Origin: an uncultured Bacteroidota bacterium
GTDB lineage: Bacteria; Bacteroidota; Bacteroidia; 2-12-FULL-35-15
Assembly: GCA_903926385.1 (NCBI GenBank)
Contig: CAIYIS010000059.1
Location: 186,001 to 250,000, forward strand
Direction of reading: 5' to 3'
Length of the DNA: 64,000 nt
Below, piece by piece: positions 27,534-36,739 of this stretch (positions are counted from its first letter, which is position 1; each line of letters opens with the position of its first letter). Both the position numbers and the translations under genes were made by a program. Below the pieces are notes generated by a model that saw nothing but the letters and a program-made list of their open reading frames with translations, did not search any database and was not told the origin of the DNA.

Positions 27534-27581
27534 AGCAAATTTATTGAACTGAATAAGTAAAGTAACCAATAGAAACTTTAC

Positions 27582-27589
27582 TACTTTTG
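27582..27589 (+). promoter_or_regulatory. Candidate -7 element of rlmD, giving a near-leaderless transcript
   Basis: TACTTTTG matches TAnnTTTG and ends only seven bases before the rlmD ATG at 27597. If transcription begins the usual few bases after the element, the mRNA has essentially no leader. No -33 TTTG is visible. Confidence 0.45.
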
Positions 27590-27596
27590 CCCCGCA

Positions 27597-29027
27597 ATGA
27601 GAAACAATAAAAAAGTATTACCCATATTAGAAAACATTTCGGTGATTGATGCCAGTTCAGATGGGCAGGCAGTTGGAAGAATGGATGATGTTGTGGTATT
27701 TATAAAAGATGCTGTACCCGGAGATGTGGTGGATGTGCAGGTTACCCGAAAGAAAAATAAATTCAGAGAAGGTAAAGCTATTAAAATACACTCGTATTCC
27801 GAAAAGCGAACCGCACCTGTTTGCAGTCATTTCGGAGTGTGCGGAGGATGCAAATGGCAAAGCATGGATTATCAATGGCAATTATTTTATAAACAAAAGC
27901 AGGTTTCGGATGCGCTTACTCGCATTGCCAAGATTGATCTTCCGGAAATTCAGAAAATAATTCCTTCCGAAAAAGTATATCATTATAGAAACAAACTGGA
28001 GTTTACTTTCTCTAATAAAAAGTGGCTTACACTGGAGCAAGTGAATGACAAAAGCATTGCGTTTGGCGATGGTAGTGATGAAATAACCCGCAATGCACTT
28101 GGGTTTCACATTCCGGGGATGTTTGACAAAATACTCGACATCGATACTTGTTATTTGCAGGAAGAACCATCTAACGCAATTCGAAATGAAATAAGAACCT
28201 TTGCTCTGGCCAATCAATTTACTTTTTTTGATTTGCGCGAACAGATAGGCTTCCTCCGAAATATCATTATCCGCAGCACTTCGTCAGGCGAGTGGATGTT
28301 AATTGTAGTGTTTCATTACGAAGATATGAGTCTTATTGAAAAATTATTGAATCATCTTTCCGAAAAATTTCCTCAGATAACATCTCTGCAATATGTTATC
28401 AACAGTAAGAAAAACGATACGATAAGCGATTTGGATATAAAAGTATTTAAAGGAAACGACAGTATTTACGAAAACATGGAAGGACTTAAATTTAAAATAG
28501 GCCCTAAAAGTTTTTATCAAACCAACTCCGAACAAGCCTATCAGCTCTACAAAGTAACAAGAGAATTTGCAGGCATTAGTCCTTCGGATGTAGTGTATGA
28601 TTTATACACCGGTACGGGTACAATAGCTAATTTTGTAGCTCATCAGGCCAAAAAAGTTGTGGGAGTAGAGTATGTACCCGCTGCTATTGATGATGCAAAA
28701 ATAAATTCACAGCTCAACAACATTACAAACACTTCGTTTTATGCAGGCGATATGAAAGATGTATTGAATAATGATTTTGTGAATGAAAATGGCAAGCCGG
28801 ATATCATCATCACCGATCCTCCTCGAGCCGGTATGCATGATGATGTAACTAATAAAATTCTGGAAATTGAACCTCGCAAAATAGTTTATGTAAGTTGCAA
28901 TCCGGCAACACAAGCAAGAGATTTACAACTGCTCGATGCTAAATACAAAGTAACAAAAGTGCAACCGGTGGATATGTTTCCGCAAACCCATCACGTAGAA
29001 AATGTGGTGTTGCTGGAATTAAGATAA
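27597..29027 (+). CDS. rlmD: 23S rRNA (uracil-C5)-methyltransferase RlmD/RumA-type
   Basis: 476 aa. It methylates a uridine of 23S rRNA at C5 using S-adenosylmethionine. An N-terminal TRAM domain is followed by an iron-sulfur cysteine set (C76, C82 and C85 in CSHFGVCGGC, with a later Cys about residue 183). Then come the methyltransferase domain (DLYTGTGTIANF, DPPRAGMH) and the catalytic cysteine in SCNPATQARDL. The family also includes TrmA and RlmC, but the cluster cysteines and TRAM domain favour RlmD. Bacteroidota often annotate it only as a TrmA-family enzyme. Confidence 0.88.
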   Translation: MRNNKKVLPILENISVIDASSDGQAVGRMDDVVVFIKDAVPGDVVDVQVTRKKNKFREGKAIKIHSYSEKRTAPVCSHFGVCGGCKWQSMDYQWQLFYKQKQVSDALTRIAKIDLPEIQKIIPSEKVYHYRNKLEFTFSNKKWLTLEQVNDKSIAFGDGSDEITRNALGFHIPGMFDKILDIDTCYLQEEPSNAIRNEIRTFALANQFTFFDLREQIGFLRNIIIRSTSSGEWMLIVVFHYEDMSLIEKLLNHLSEKFPQITSLQYVINSKKNDTISDLDIKVFKGNDSIYENMEGLKFKIGPKSFYQTNSEQAYQLYKVTREFAGISPSDVVYDLYTGTGTIANFVAHQAKKVVGVEYVPAAIDDAKINSQLNNITNTSFYAGDMKDVLNNDFVNENGKPDIIITDPPRAGMHDDVTNKILEIEPRKIVYVSCNPATQARDLQLLDAKYKVTKVQPVDMFPQTHHVENVVLLELR

Positions 29028-29043
29028 AACTTCTGATAATGAA

Positions 29044-29078
29044 AAACCCCTGTTATATTTAAGCTATAACAGGGGTTT
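29044..29078. terminator. Bidirectional terminator between rlmD and ilvE
   Basis: AAACCCCTGTTAT pairs with ATAACAGGGGTTT, a perfect 13-bp stem with a 9-base loop, located between two converging genes. The T-run is short, so strength is uncertain. Confidence 0.7.
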
Positions 29079-29099
29079 GATATTTAGATCTTGTATACT

Positions 29100-30170
29100 T
29101 TATATTTTATATGTCCAGTTATGAACGTCTTCGATTTTGCCTTTGCGGATATTGTCTAATTCCTTAGCAACACGGTGAGAGAATATTCTCTCTTCTACAG
29201 GCGGCAATTCGTAATCTTTACCTTCAAATCCTATTAATGAAATATGTGCAATGGTTGCTGCAGTTCCGGTTCCGAAAGCTTCCTGAAGTGTACCGCGTTT
29301 GTGAGCATCTATCACTTCATCAATACTTATCTTTCTTTCCTGTACTTTCATTCTCCAGTCGCGAGCTAGTGTAAGCACACTATCACGAGTAATACCCGCT
29401 AAAATAGTATCACCTAAAGGAGCTGTTATCAAGACATCATCAATTACAAACATCAGATTCATTGTTCCCGATTCTTCCAGATATCTGTGGTTACGAGCAT
29501 CTGTCCAAATAATTTGATGATATCCTCTTTGCTGTGCAAGCTTAGTTGGATATAGCGAACGCCCGTAATTTCCAGATGCTTTTACAAACCCTACACCTCC
29601 TTCAACAGCACGAATAAAATTAGTTTCAACTAAAACCTTTACAGGTTCGTTATAATACGCACCACCTGGAGCAGTAATAATATAAAAACGATATTCATCT
29701 GAAGGTTTAACACCGATATACTCATCAGTACCAATTAAGAATGGACGAATATAAAGCGAAGCGCCTTCCGTTGTAGGCACCCATTTACTATCCAAATTTA
29801 CAAGTTGTTTCAAACCTTCCATAAATATATCCTGAGGGATGGTAGGCATAGCCATACGATCAGCAGAAATATTGATTCGTTTGTAATTTTCTAAAGGACG
29901 AAATAAAAGTATTTCACCTTTATCATTTTTGTAAGCTTTCATTCCTTCAAAAATAGACTGACCATAATGAAGCGCTGAAGTGGCCGGACTCATTGGAATT
30001 TGCCCGTAAGGAACAATTTTCGAATCAGTCCATTCACCGTTTTTAAAATCTGCCATAAACATATGATCTGAAAAAACTTTTCCAAATTGCAGATTATTAA
30101 AATCGATTTCACCGATTCGAGATTGTGCAGTCTTTTGTATCTGCACATTGTGGGACTTTGTAGTGTACAT
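29100..30170 (-). CDS. ilvE: Branched-chain amino acid aminotransferase
   Basis: 356 aa, class IV PLP enzyme that performs the last step of valine, leucine and isoleucine synthesis and the first of their breakdown. Motifs: HYGQSIFEGMKAY near residue 90, the PLP lysine in GFVKASGNYGRSL, EESGTMNLMFV and the phosphate-binding GTGTAATIAHI. The length fits the large BCAT-II type. Stands alone between converging rlmD and a minus-strand neighbour 95 bases upstream. Confidence 0.94.
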   Translation of the reverse strand: MYTTKSHNVQIQKTAQSRIGEIDFNNLQFGKVFSDHMFMADFKNGEWTDSKIVPYGQIPMSPATSALHYGQSIFEGMKAYKNDKGEILLFRPLENYKRINISADRMAMPTIPQDIFMEGLKQLVNLDSKWVPTTEGASLYIRPFLIGTDEYIGVKPSDEYRFYIITAPGGAYYNEPVKVLVETNFIRAVEGGVGFVKASGNYGRSLYPTKLAQQRGYHQIIWTDARNHRYLEESGTMNLMFVIDDVLITAPLGDTILAGITRDSVLTLARDWRMKVQERKISIDEVIDAHKRGTLQEAFGTGTAATIAHISLIGFEGKDYELPPVEERIFSHRVAKELDNIRKGKIEDVHNWTYKI

Positions 30171-30265
30171 AAAATTAAATATTTGCTATGCGATAAAAAT
30201 AGGTATTTTTTTCATGTTGATAAGGAATGTTAAAATATATTTAGCTTAAAAGTGCTGTTTTTACA

Positions 30266-32341
30266 CTAATTCGAGCCATTTCTTTTCCTGAAAAACCATT
30301 CAAAACTCAACAACGAAAGGAGAAAGAAGAATATCCACTTCATATTTATGATATCCGTCAGTTTTTTTTCAGAGTAGGAAACAGACTTAATATCCTCCCT
30401 GTTATTAAGGTCTTTTACCAATTTTTGAATATCATTCGGATACACCATTTCTCCTGCATGTTTCTTTGCAAGACTATAAAGCAACTGATGATCAGCCACT
30501 GTATTTACCATTTCCATTTTCAAAGCACTTACACTAAAAGTTCCGCGCTGGGTGTACATTTTCTCTCCAGCTTTAACCTTCGCTTCGTATTTGTAGTCGC
30601 CTACAGGCATCATACCTGCATTCAACCGATAGGCATTTACGGTTTTGCTGAATGTAAAAGGAAAAGTTTTGTTATCGGAATTCGTAATGATGATATTCAC
30701 TTCAGGTTGATTAATCAATTCATAACTTTCGTTATAAACTTCCGATTCCATTTCTATGGATTCATTTTCGGGAAAATTATTTTTGCAAGTGACTTTGAAA
30801 AAACTCTTATCTACTTTCACCGAAAGATACTGAACTGTTTTCGAAATGAGTTCATCAAAAAGGTTGTGGTTTTCGTGAATGGCATAATCTTGCAAACGCC
30901 AGCGCCAGATGCCCTCGCCTTCAACTATAGCCATTTTATTATCTCCAACAGTATTAAAATACATAAATGGAGTTTTGGTGTCCACTATCCCGATTCGCTG
31001 GTATATCAACACATTTGAACTGTTCTCACTACCATAACTGCCGAACGGGCATGACACAGCCGGAAAGTTTTTAATTGATTTCCTGAGTTCATCACTGATG
31101 GTAAATAAAGGAAAATTGGCATCAATTGAAGTTTCGCACTCGTTCGACTTTTGATTGACATGAATGAAACTCAAATTATTTTTGAGAATTGTATTCGCGC
31201 CCGAAAAGGCCCAAACAGGGATGTTGGCAGCATTAATTTCGCTCAGAAGTTTGGCTGCCGGATTACGCGTATTAGGGATTTGATACAAAATAATAAGATT
31301 ATATGACTTTAAGGGCTTAGTAAAATTATCTGCAGTATAACTTTCTACTTCATAATTCTGATTCGACTCAATTGATTCTTTCAATGCGGCCACATCCGGA
31401 TGTGGCGCATCAGCCAAGATTAGTACTTTTTGTCTAGCATCGAGTACATCTATAAAAACGTCCTGCTCATTATTTGAAAGTGTCATTTCTTCAGGCAGCC
31501 CAGAAAGCTTAACTTTATAATGCTGTAAGCCTACTTCCTTTGCATCTAGCAGAACAGCAATGCTTGTGTTAAAAGCATCCGAGGTCAAGTCAACTGTCTG
31601 AGAAAACAAAGTTGCATTGCCTTTCGTAACGGTTAATTCAGAAGATTTTCCTTTAAAACGTTTAGCATTGACAATAATCTCTAATGGAAATTTATTTCCT
31701 AAATATGCCAATCTGTTTGTGTTTACCTTAGCAAGAATCAAATCCTTTTTAACTGTTGTATCTCCCAAAGCAATAGTATACATCGGAGCTTTGATTCGCT
31801 CTGATGAATAAGCAGGATTTGTTCCCTTATTGTATAAGCCATCGGTAGCAAGAATTACTGCTCCAACATTTCTGTTACTGAAACGCGTATCTATTTCATC
31901 AAAGAGTGCTGAAATATCAGTTTGTTTTTCTTTAAAAAATAATGAATCTGTCGACTTCATCTCTCTTACTTTATCCGCAAACGAATATGTCCTGACCTCA
32001 TATTTATCGCTGAGTTCTTCTATTAATTTCTGTAAACTTAGCTTATAATCCTTACGGTAATAATTTGAATCTTTACCTGCAGTAACGGATTCGGAGTTAT
32101 CCTGTGCAACTATTATCACAGGTTTCTCAACATTCCTATTGACTGTTTTAATAAAAGGGGAAAAAAGAAAAAAGGAAAGAAAAGAAATAACTAAGAAACG
32201 AAACAAAACCATCAGGCGAAGGAGCCAAATATTAATTTCGTTTAACGAAGCATCTTTACGATACAACACAAACGAATAGGCAAATCCTGCTAAAACGCAG
32301 AATATGATTAGCCAAAATGGATATTCAGTAAGTATGTTCAT
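30266..32341 (-). CDS. Membrane protein with von Willebrand A-like domain
   Basis: 691 aa. Two N-terminal helices (about residues 8-27 and 40-62) are followed by a large periplasmic part and a final helix (FFFLLSLLSFEWFF). A VWA-like domain starts near residue 74 with a DxSxS metal-site motif (DNSES, 81-85) and continues to ILATDGLYN. The middle has Ig-like strands. This architecture is common in Bacteroidota and related to Bat/aerotolerance-type membrane proteins, but no function is established. It lies 35 bases downstream of fabG on the same strand and is probably co-transcribed with it. Confidence 0.75.
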   Translation of the reverse strand: MNILTEYPFWLIIFCVLAGFAYSFVLYRKDASLNEINIWLLRLMVLFRFLVISFLSFFLFSPFIKTVNRNVEKPVIIVAQDNSESVTAGKDSNYYRKDYKLSLQKLIEELSDKYEVRTYSFADKVREMKSTDSLFFKEKQTDISALFDEIDTRFSNRNVGAVILATDGLYNKGTNPAYSSERIKAPMYTIALGDTTVKKDLILAKVNTNRLAYLGNKFPLEIIVNAKRFKGKSSELTVTKGNATLFSQTVDLTSDAFNTSIAVLLDAKEVGLQHYKVKLSGLPEEMTLSNNEQDVFIDVLDARQKVLILADAPHPDVAALKESIESNQNYEVESYTADNFTKPLKSYNLIILYQIPNTRNPAAKLLSEINAANIPVWAFSGANTILKNNLSFIHVNQKSNECETSIDANFPLFTISDELRKSIKNFPAVSCPFGSYGSENSSNVLIYQRIGIVDTKTPFMYFNTVGDNKMAIVEGEGIWRWRLQDYAIHENHNLFDELISKTVQYLSVKVDKSFFKVTCKNNFPENESIEMESEVYNESYELINQPEVNIIITNSDNKTFPFTFSKTVNAYRLNAGMMPVGDYKYEAKVKAGEKMYTQRGTFSVSALKMEMVNTVADHQLLYSLAKKHAGEMVYPNDIQKLVKDLNNREDIKSVSYSEKKLTDIINMKWIFFFLLSLLSFEWFFRKRNGSN

Positions 32342-32376
32342 TGTTTCAACGAAAGGAATCCGTTATTCGTTGAATT

Positions 32377-33129
32377 TTAGGTTAGCATTCCTCCGCAAAC
32401 ATTAAGTACTTGTCCGGTGATATAAGCACTCATATCAGAAGCCAAAAAAGCGACTGCATTCGCAACATCTTCAGAAGTTCCTCCTCGTTTCAAAGGAACA
32501 TTTTCTCTCCATCCTTCCACTACTTTCGCATCTAAAGCAGCAGTCATTTCTGTTTCTATAAATCCGGGAGCTATTGCATTGCAGCGAATATTTCGTGAAC
32601 CTAATTCTAATGCAATCGACTTGGTGAAACCGATTATTCCAGCTTTCGAGGCAGCGTAATTAGACTGACCTGCATTGCCCTGAATTCCGACAACCGAACT
32701 AATATTGATAATAGAACCTTTGCGTTGTTTCAGCATTGGTTTTTGCACAGCCTTTGTAAAATTAAAAACAGATTTCAAATTCGAATTGATAACTTCATCC
32801 CACTGCTGCTCACTCATGCGCATAAGTAAGGCATCTCTTGTAATACCAGCATTGTTTACCAAAACATCTATAGTCCCGAAATCAGCGATTACCATATTAA
32901 CCAATTCTTCTGAAGCTTTGAAGTCGGCAGCATCAGCTCTGTATCCCTTGGCTCTTACCCCAAAAGCCTGTAACTCTTTTTCCAATTCCATCCCCTTTTC
33001 TACCGAGGACAAATAACTAAACGCAATATTTGCTCCTTGTTCAGCAAATTTCAAAGCTATACCTCTTCCTATTCCTCTCGAAGCTCCTGTAATCAAAGCA
33101 ATTTTCCCGTCTAATAATTTCATAGTCAT
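32377..33129 (-). CDS. fabG: 3-oxoacyl-[acyl-carrier-protein] reductase FabG
   Basis: 250 aa (248 if the second ATG is used) short-chain dehydrogenase. It reduces 3-ketoacyl-ACP with NADPH in fatty acid synthesis. The cofactor loop TGASRGIGRGIA, the NNAGITRD strand, the catalytic Ser (ISSVVG) and the Tyr-x3-Lys in SNYAASKAG are present, and the ending ITGQVLNVCGG is characteristic of FabG. A -7 element lies about 40 bases upstream. The ATG at 33123 (MKLLDG) may be the true start. Confidence 0.93.
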   Translation of the reverse strand: MTMKLLDGKIALITGASRGIGRGIALKFAEQGANIAFSYLSSVEKGMELEKELQAFGVRAKGYRADAADFKASEELVNMVIADFGTIDVLVNNAGITRDALLMRMSEQQWDEVINSNLKSVFNFTKAVQKPMLKQRKGSIINISSVVGIQGNAGQSNYAASKAGIIGFTKSIALELGSRNIRCNAIAPGFIETEMTAALDAKVVEGWRENVPLKRGGTSEDVANAVAFLASDMSAYITGQVLNVCGGMLT

Positions 33130-33167
33130 TATAGTTAATGGTTATTCAGATAGTTTTTTATGAGTTT

Positions 33168-33175
33168 CAAAGGTA
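33168..33175 (-). promoter_or_regulatory. Candidate -7 element of fabG
   Basis: On the minus strand TACCTTTG matches TAnnTTTG, 38 bases before the fabG start. A TTTG lies upstream but at a 15-base spacing, shorter than usual. Confidence 0.45.
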
Positions 33176-33245
33176 AAATAAAATCAGAAACAAAAAGAAC
33201 AAATTATTTATCTGAACTTTTTTGTTAGATATTTCATACAGATTA

Positions 33246-34082
33246 TTAAAAACGATACCCTAAATTGAAATCAAATTGCAAAGTTGGAAGGGTATAATCT
33301 TGTAGGTTTGTTTCCTCCCGCTTAAAACCAATTCCAAGTTTTGTTCCGAACAAAAAATTATCTGACAACCTGATATTACCGCCCAAATGCACCATGCCGG
33401 AATAATGGGCTCCTGTATTTTTATTATGAACGATGACAGGGACGTAATTATTGTAGGCATTCATGACATAAGTTGTAGAATCTCTGAAATAATTAAAACT
33501 TCCAACCATACCCGATAATCCTAAGTAAAATGTTTGACGAGTTTGTCCGAATGGATAAATATTTAATTCTAATCCTCCTGCCCAGTTTCTATTTTGAAGA
33601 AATTGAGTCTGTCCGAATTCTGAAGTGTAATCTTGTGTGTTTGGTTTGCCTTGCAAACCCAAAGAAACAGGGACTTTTAAAGAGATATTGCCGGAATTAA
33701 ATATGCGTTCGTAAGAAAATGAAGCATTGGTAAAAAACATATCAAAGCAATTTAAAGCAATTATGTTCTTCAGAAATTTCTTGTTACTTCCCTTTTCAAC
33801 CGGTGTTTCATGAGGAACTTCCACCACCACAGATTTTGAACTTGTATTGTAAAATTCTTTTACCCCATTTTCATATTGTATGTAACGTACCGAATTTTTC
33901 GGAATTTCGAACACGGTCTCATTCGTTTTGTTAAACAACTTGTATTTTACAGAAGTTGCGTTTATTTCCAGAACCTTAGCCGAAATAGATGTTTCATCCG
34001 TTTTGTAAATCATGTCTTGTGAAAATAATCTAGGAGAAATAAGAAGGGTAATGAGAATGCAAAAGTTTCTTAAATTTTTCAT
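33246..34082 (-). CDS. Predicted exported protein with C-terminal outer-membrane barrel
   Basis: 278 aa. It has a signal peptide (cleavage after LFSQ, about residue 22), then a short beta-rich segment (KTDETSISAKVLEINATSVKY) found in many Bacteroidota envelope proteins. From about residue 110 there are alternating beta strands ending in FDFNLGYRF, an aromatic C-terminus typical of outer-membrane barrels. No enzymatic motif; function unknown. It sits behind the sucD terminator, so it is likely a separate transcript. Confidence 0.7.
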   Translation of the reverse strand: MKNLRNFCILITLLISPRLFSQDMIYKTDETSISAKVLEINATSVKYKLFNKTNETVFEIPKNSVRYIQYENGVKEFYNTSSKSVVVEVPHETPVEKGSNKKFLKNIIALNCFDMFFTNASFSYERIFNSGNISLKVPVSLGLQGKPNTQDYTSEFGQTQFLQNRNWAGGLELNIYPFGQTRQTFYLGLSGMVGSFNYFRDSTTYVMNAYNNYVPVIVHNKNTGAHYSGMVHLGGNIRLSDNFLFGTKLGIGFKREETNLQDYTLPTLQFDFNLGYRF

Positions 34083-34100
34083 ACCGATATAAAATTAAAA

Positions 34101-34124
34101 TGGCTGTGCAATATTGCACAGCCA
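34101..34124 (-). terminator. Terminator of sucD
   Basis: TGGCTGTGCAAT followed by ATTGCACAGCCA is a perfect 24-base palindrome. In the sucD direction it is followed by TTTTAATTTTATAT, giving a good intrinsic terminator. Confidence 0.75.
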
Positions 34125-34190
34125 AATTTACTTATTTATTTTTAATTAGAGATTGATTAATATCAAATCAATAATTTCCCTTCAGAATAA

Positions 34191-35072
34191 TTATGCATTA
34201 ACTGAAAGCGCTTTTGCCATCGCAACACCAATGTCTGCAGGCGAATCAACAACAATAATTCCACATTCACGCATAATTTTCTTTTTCGCTTCGGCTGTAT
34301 CATCAGCACCGCCCACTATGGCTCCTGCATGTCCCATTGTACGCCCTTTCGGAGCTGTTTCTCCTGCAATAAAGCCAACCACCGGTTTACGATTTCCATC
34401 TGCTTTAATCCAACGTGCAGCTTCTGCTTCCAAACCTCCACCAATTTCACCGATAATAATGATAGCATGTGTTTCATCGTCATTCATCAATAATTCTACG
34501 GCTTCTTTAGTAGTTGTTCCAATAATAGGGTCGCCTCCGATTCCTATTGCTGTAGTCACTCCTAAACCAGCTTTCACTGTTTGATCAGATGCTTCATAGG
34601 TTAATGTTCCCGATTTTGAAACGATACCAACATGTCCTTTCTTAAATACAAATCCAGGCATGATACCCACTTTTGCTTCTTCAGCAGAAATAATTCCCGG
34701 ACAGTTTGGACCAATCAGACGACAATCTTTTCCTTTTAAATATTCTTTTACCAGAATCATGTCTTTCACAGGAATTCCTTCTGTGATACAAACAATAACT
34801 TTTATTCCTGCTTCAGCGGCTTCCATTATGGCGTCAGCGGCAAAAGCCGGTGGAACAAAAATGATAGACGTGTCAGCTCCTGCTTTTACAACAGCATCCT
34901 GAACTGTATTGAACACCGGGCGATCGAGGTGAGTGGTTCCTCCTTTTCCAGGAGTAACTCCGCCTACCACATTGGTGCCGTATTCTATCATTTGTGTTGC
35001 ATGAAATGTCCCTTCAGTTCCTGTGAACCCCTGAACAATAATCTTTGAATTTTTATTAACTAATACACTCAT
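34191..35072 (-). CDS. sucD: Succinyl-CoA synthetase alpha subunit
   Basis: 293 aa. With SucC it interconverts succinyl-CoA and succinate in the citric acid cycle, conserving energy as ATP or GTP. The CoA-binding Rossmann part begins KIIVQGFTGTEGTFH. The RLIGPNCPGII motif and the phosphohistidine region GHAGAIVGG are clear. sucC is not adjacent, which is common in Bacteroidota. Divergent from mnmE. Confidence 0.96.
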   Translation of the reverse strand: MSVLVNKNSKIIVQGFTGTEGTFHATQMIEYGTNVVGGVTPGKGGTTHLDRPVFNTVQDAVVKAGADTSIIFVPPAFAADAIMEAAEAGIKVIVCITEGIPVKDMILVKEYLKGKDCRLIGPNCPGIISAEEAKVGIMPGFVFKKGHVGIVSKSGTLTYEASDQTVKAGLGVTTAIGIGGDPIIGTTTKEAVELLMNDDETHAIIIIGEIGGGLEAEAARWIKADGNRKPVVGFIAGETAPKGRTMGHAGAIVGGADDTAEAKKKIMRECGIIVVDSPADIGVAMAKALSVNA

Positions 35073-35196
35073 ATTTATTATTTTTATTTGTTTTATTTTT
35101 CAGACTTTTATTTTGATTTAGGAATCAAATTGTATGGATGTGAGTTTTTCGGTCGGCTAAATTATAGATTTGCAACGTTATTGCAAAGCAAATAAT

Positions 35197-35204
35197 TACT
35201 TTTG
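35197..35204 (+). promoter_or_regulatory. Candidate -7 element of mnmE
   Basis: TACTTTTG matches TAnnTTTG, 22 bases before the preferred mnmE start. TTTG at 35169 could be a -33 element, though its 24-base spacer is long. Confidence 0.45.
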
Positions 35205-35226
35205 TCGAAAAATAAGTTATTTACAA

Positions 35227-36627
35227 TTGAAAACTACCCTTTTAAATCAAGACACAATTGTTGCACTTGCAACCCCTCAGGGACATGGAGCAATTGGGCT
35301 TATCAGAATTTCAGGAAATGAAACATTTACTGTTTGCAGTAATATAGCATTTTCGAAGAGTGGAAAAAAAATAGACTTATCGGCTAAAGCTGCAAACTCA
35401 GTTGTTTTCTGCCTGATTATGGATGGAGAGACAGTAATAGACGAAGTTCTGATTTCCATTTTCAAAACTCCTGCATCATATACCGGTCAGGATATTATTG
35501 AGATTTCCTGCCACGGCTCACTTTATATTCAACAAAAAATTATTCATCTTTTATTGAAGCAAGGAGCAAGACTTGCTCAGCAAGGCGAATTTACGATGAG
35601 GGCTTTTCTTAATGGTAAATTTGATTTATCTCAAGCCGAAGCTGTGGCCGATTTGATTTCGTCTAATTCTGCAGCCTCGCACAAATTGGCTATGCAGCAA
35701 ATGAGGGGAGGTTTTTCTGATAAAATAAAATCACTTCGCCAAAAACTTATCGATTTTGCTTCTTTAATAGAATTAGAATTAGACTTTGCTGAAGAAGATG
35801 TGGAATTTGCAAACCGGTCTGATTTAAAGGCACTCGTTAACGCTATTCAGGAAGTGGTAAGAAATCTTATCGACTCTTTTGAAGTTGGAAACGTTATTAA
35901 AAACGGAATTCCTGTAGCTATTGTTGGTAAGCCTAACGCAGGAAAATCGACTTTGCTCAATGTATTATTGGAGGAAAACAGAGCCATTGTTTCCGAAATT
36001 CCCGGAACAACAAGAGATATAATAGAAGACCAAATTATTATTGATGGAGTGCTTTTCCGATTTATAGATACGGCAGGCATTAGGCAAACGAACGATTTGA
36101 TTGAAACGATGGGTGTAGAAAAAACCTTTGAGCAAATAAAACTTGCCTCCATTGTAATTTATCTGTTTGACGTGAACGACACCTCAGCCGAACAGTTGAA
36201 ACAAAATATTGATGAGATTAATTCGCATCTTAACTCATCGCATTTGCTTGTCGTGGCCAACAAAACGGATAACAAGGATATTTCTGTATTAAAAAACAAA
36301 TTCAAAGACTTTACTGAATCGATTTACATTTCTGCAAAAGAACAAAGCAACATCGATGATTTGAAAAAACAATTAATAAAAATATTTGCAGATAAAACCA
36401 CTCGAATTACCGATACCATTGTTTCAAACGCTCGTCATGCTGATGCGCTAGAAAAAACAAATGAAGCACTGACCAGAGTTTTGGATGGCCTTAATAACAA
36501 CATAACCGGGGATTTTCTGGCAATGGACATAAGGCAAGCTCTGTATTATCTTGGAAGTATAACGGGTGAAATTTCGTCTGATGACTTACTATCGAACATT
36601 TTCAGCCGCTTTTGTATCGGAAAGTAG
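35227..36627 (+). CDS. mnmE: tRNA modification GTPase MnmE
   Basis: 466 aa. With MnmG it makes the carboxymethylaminomethyl group on U34 of certain tRNAs. It has an N-terminal tetrahydrofolate-binding domain (QDTIVALATPQGHGAIGLIRISG), a helical domain, an inserted G domain (GKPNAGKSTLLN as G1, DTAG as G3, NKTD as G4) and the C-terminal CIGK with the catalytic cysteine. The TTG at 35227 is preferred because it puts the start where the family begins and lies behind the -7 element. A longer frame from TTG 35170 would begin upstream of that element. Confidence 0.93.
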   Translation: MKTTLLNQDTIVALATPQGHGAIGLIRISGNETFTVCSNIAFSKSGKKIDLSAKAANSVVFCLIMDGETVIDEVLISIFKTPASYTGQDIIEISCHGSLYIQQKIIHLLLKQGARLAQQGEFTMRAFLNGKFDLSQAEAVADLISSNSAASHKLAMQQMRGGFSDKIKSLRQKLIDFASLIELELDFAEEDVEFANRSDLKALVNAIQEVVRNLIDSFEVGNVIKNGIPVAIVGKPNAGKSTLLNVLLEENRAIVSEIPGTTRDIIEDQIIIDGVLFRFIDTAGIRQTNDLIETMGVEKTFEQIKLASIVIYLFDVNDTSAEQLKQNIDEINSHLNSSHLLVVANKTDNKDISVLKNKFKDFTESIYISAKEQSNIDDLKKQLIKIFADKTTRITDTIVSNARHADALEKTNEALTRVLDGLNNNITGDFLAMDIRQALYYLGSITGEISSDDLLSNIFSRFCIGK

Positions 36628-36739
36628 GATATTTCAATTAAACATCCCTAACTGAATCAGATTTTTATTAGGATGTCATTATATCCTGTCCTCTTTTTGA
36701 AGAAAAATAAACACATCCATATTTTGGATGAAAAATCTT

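Noticed and set aside
35170-35226. Longer mnmE start at TTG 35170
   Set aside because: It adds 19 residues before the family's usual N-terminus and would begin upstream of the -7 element.
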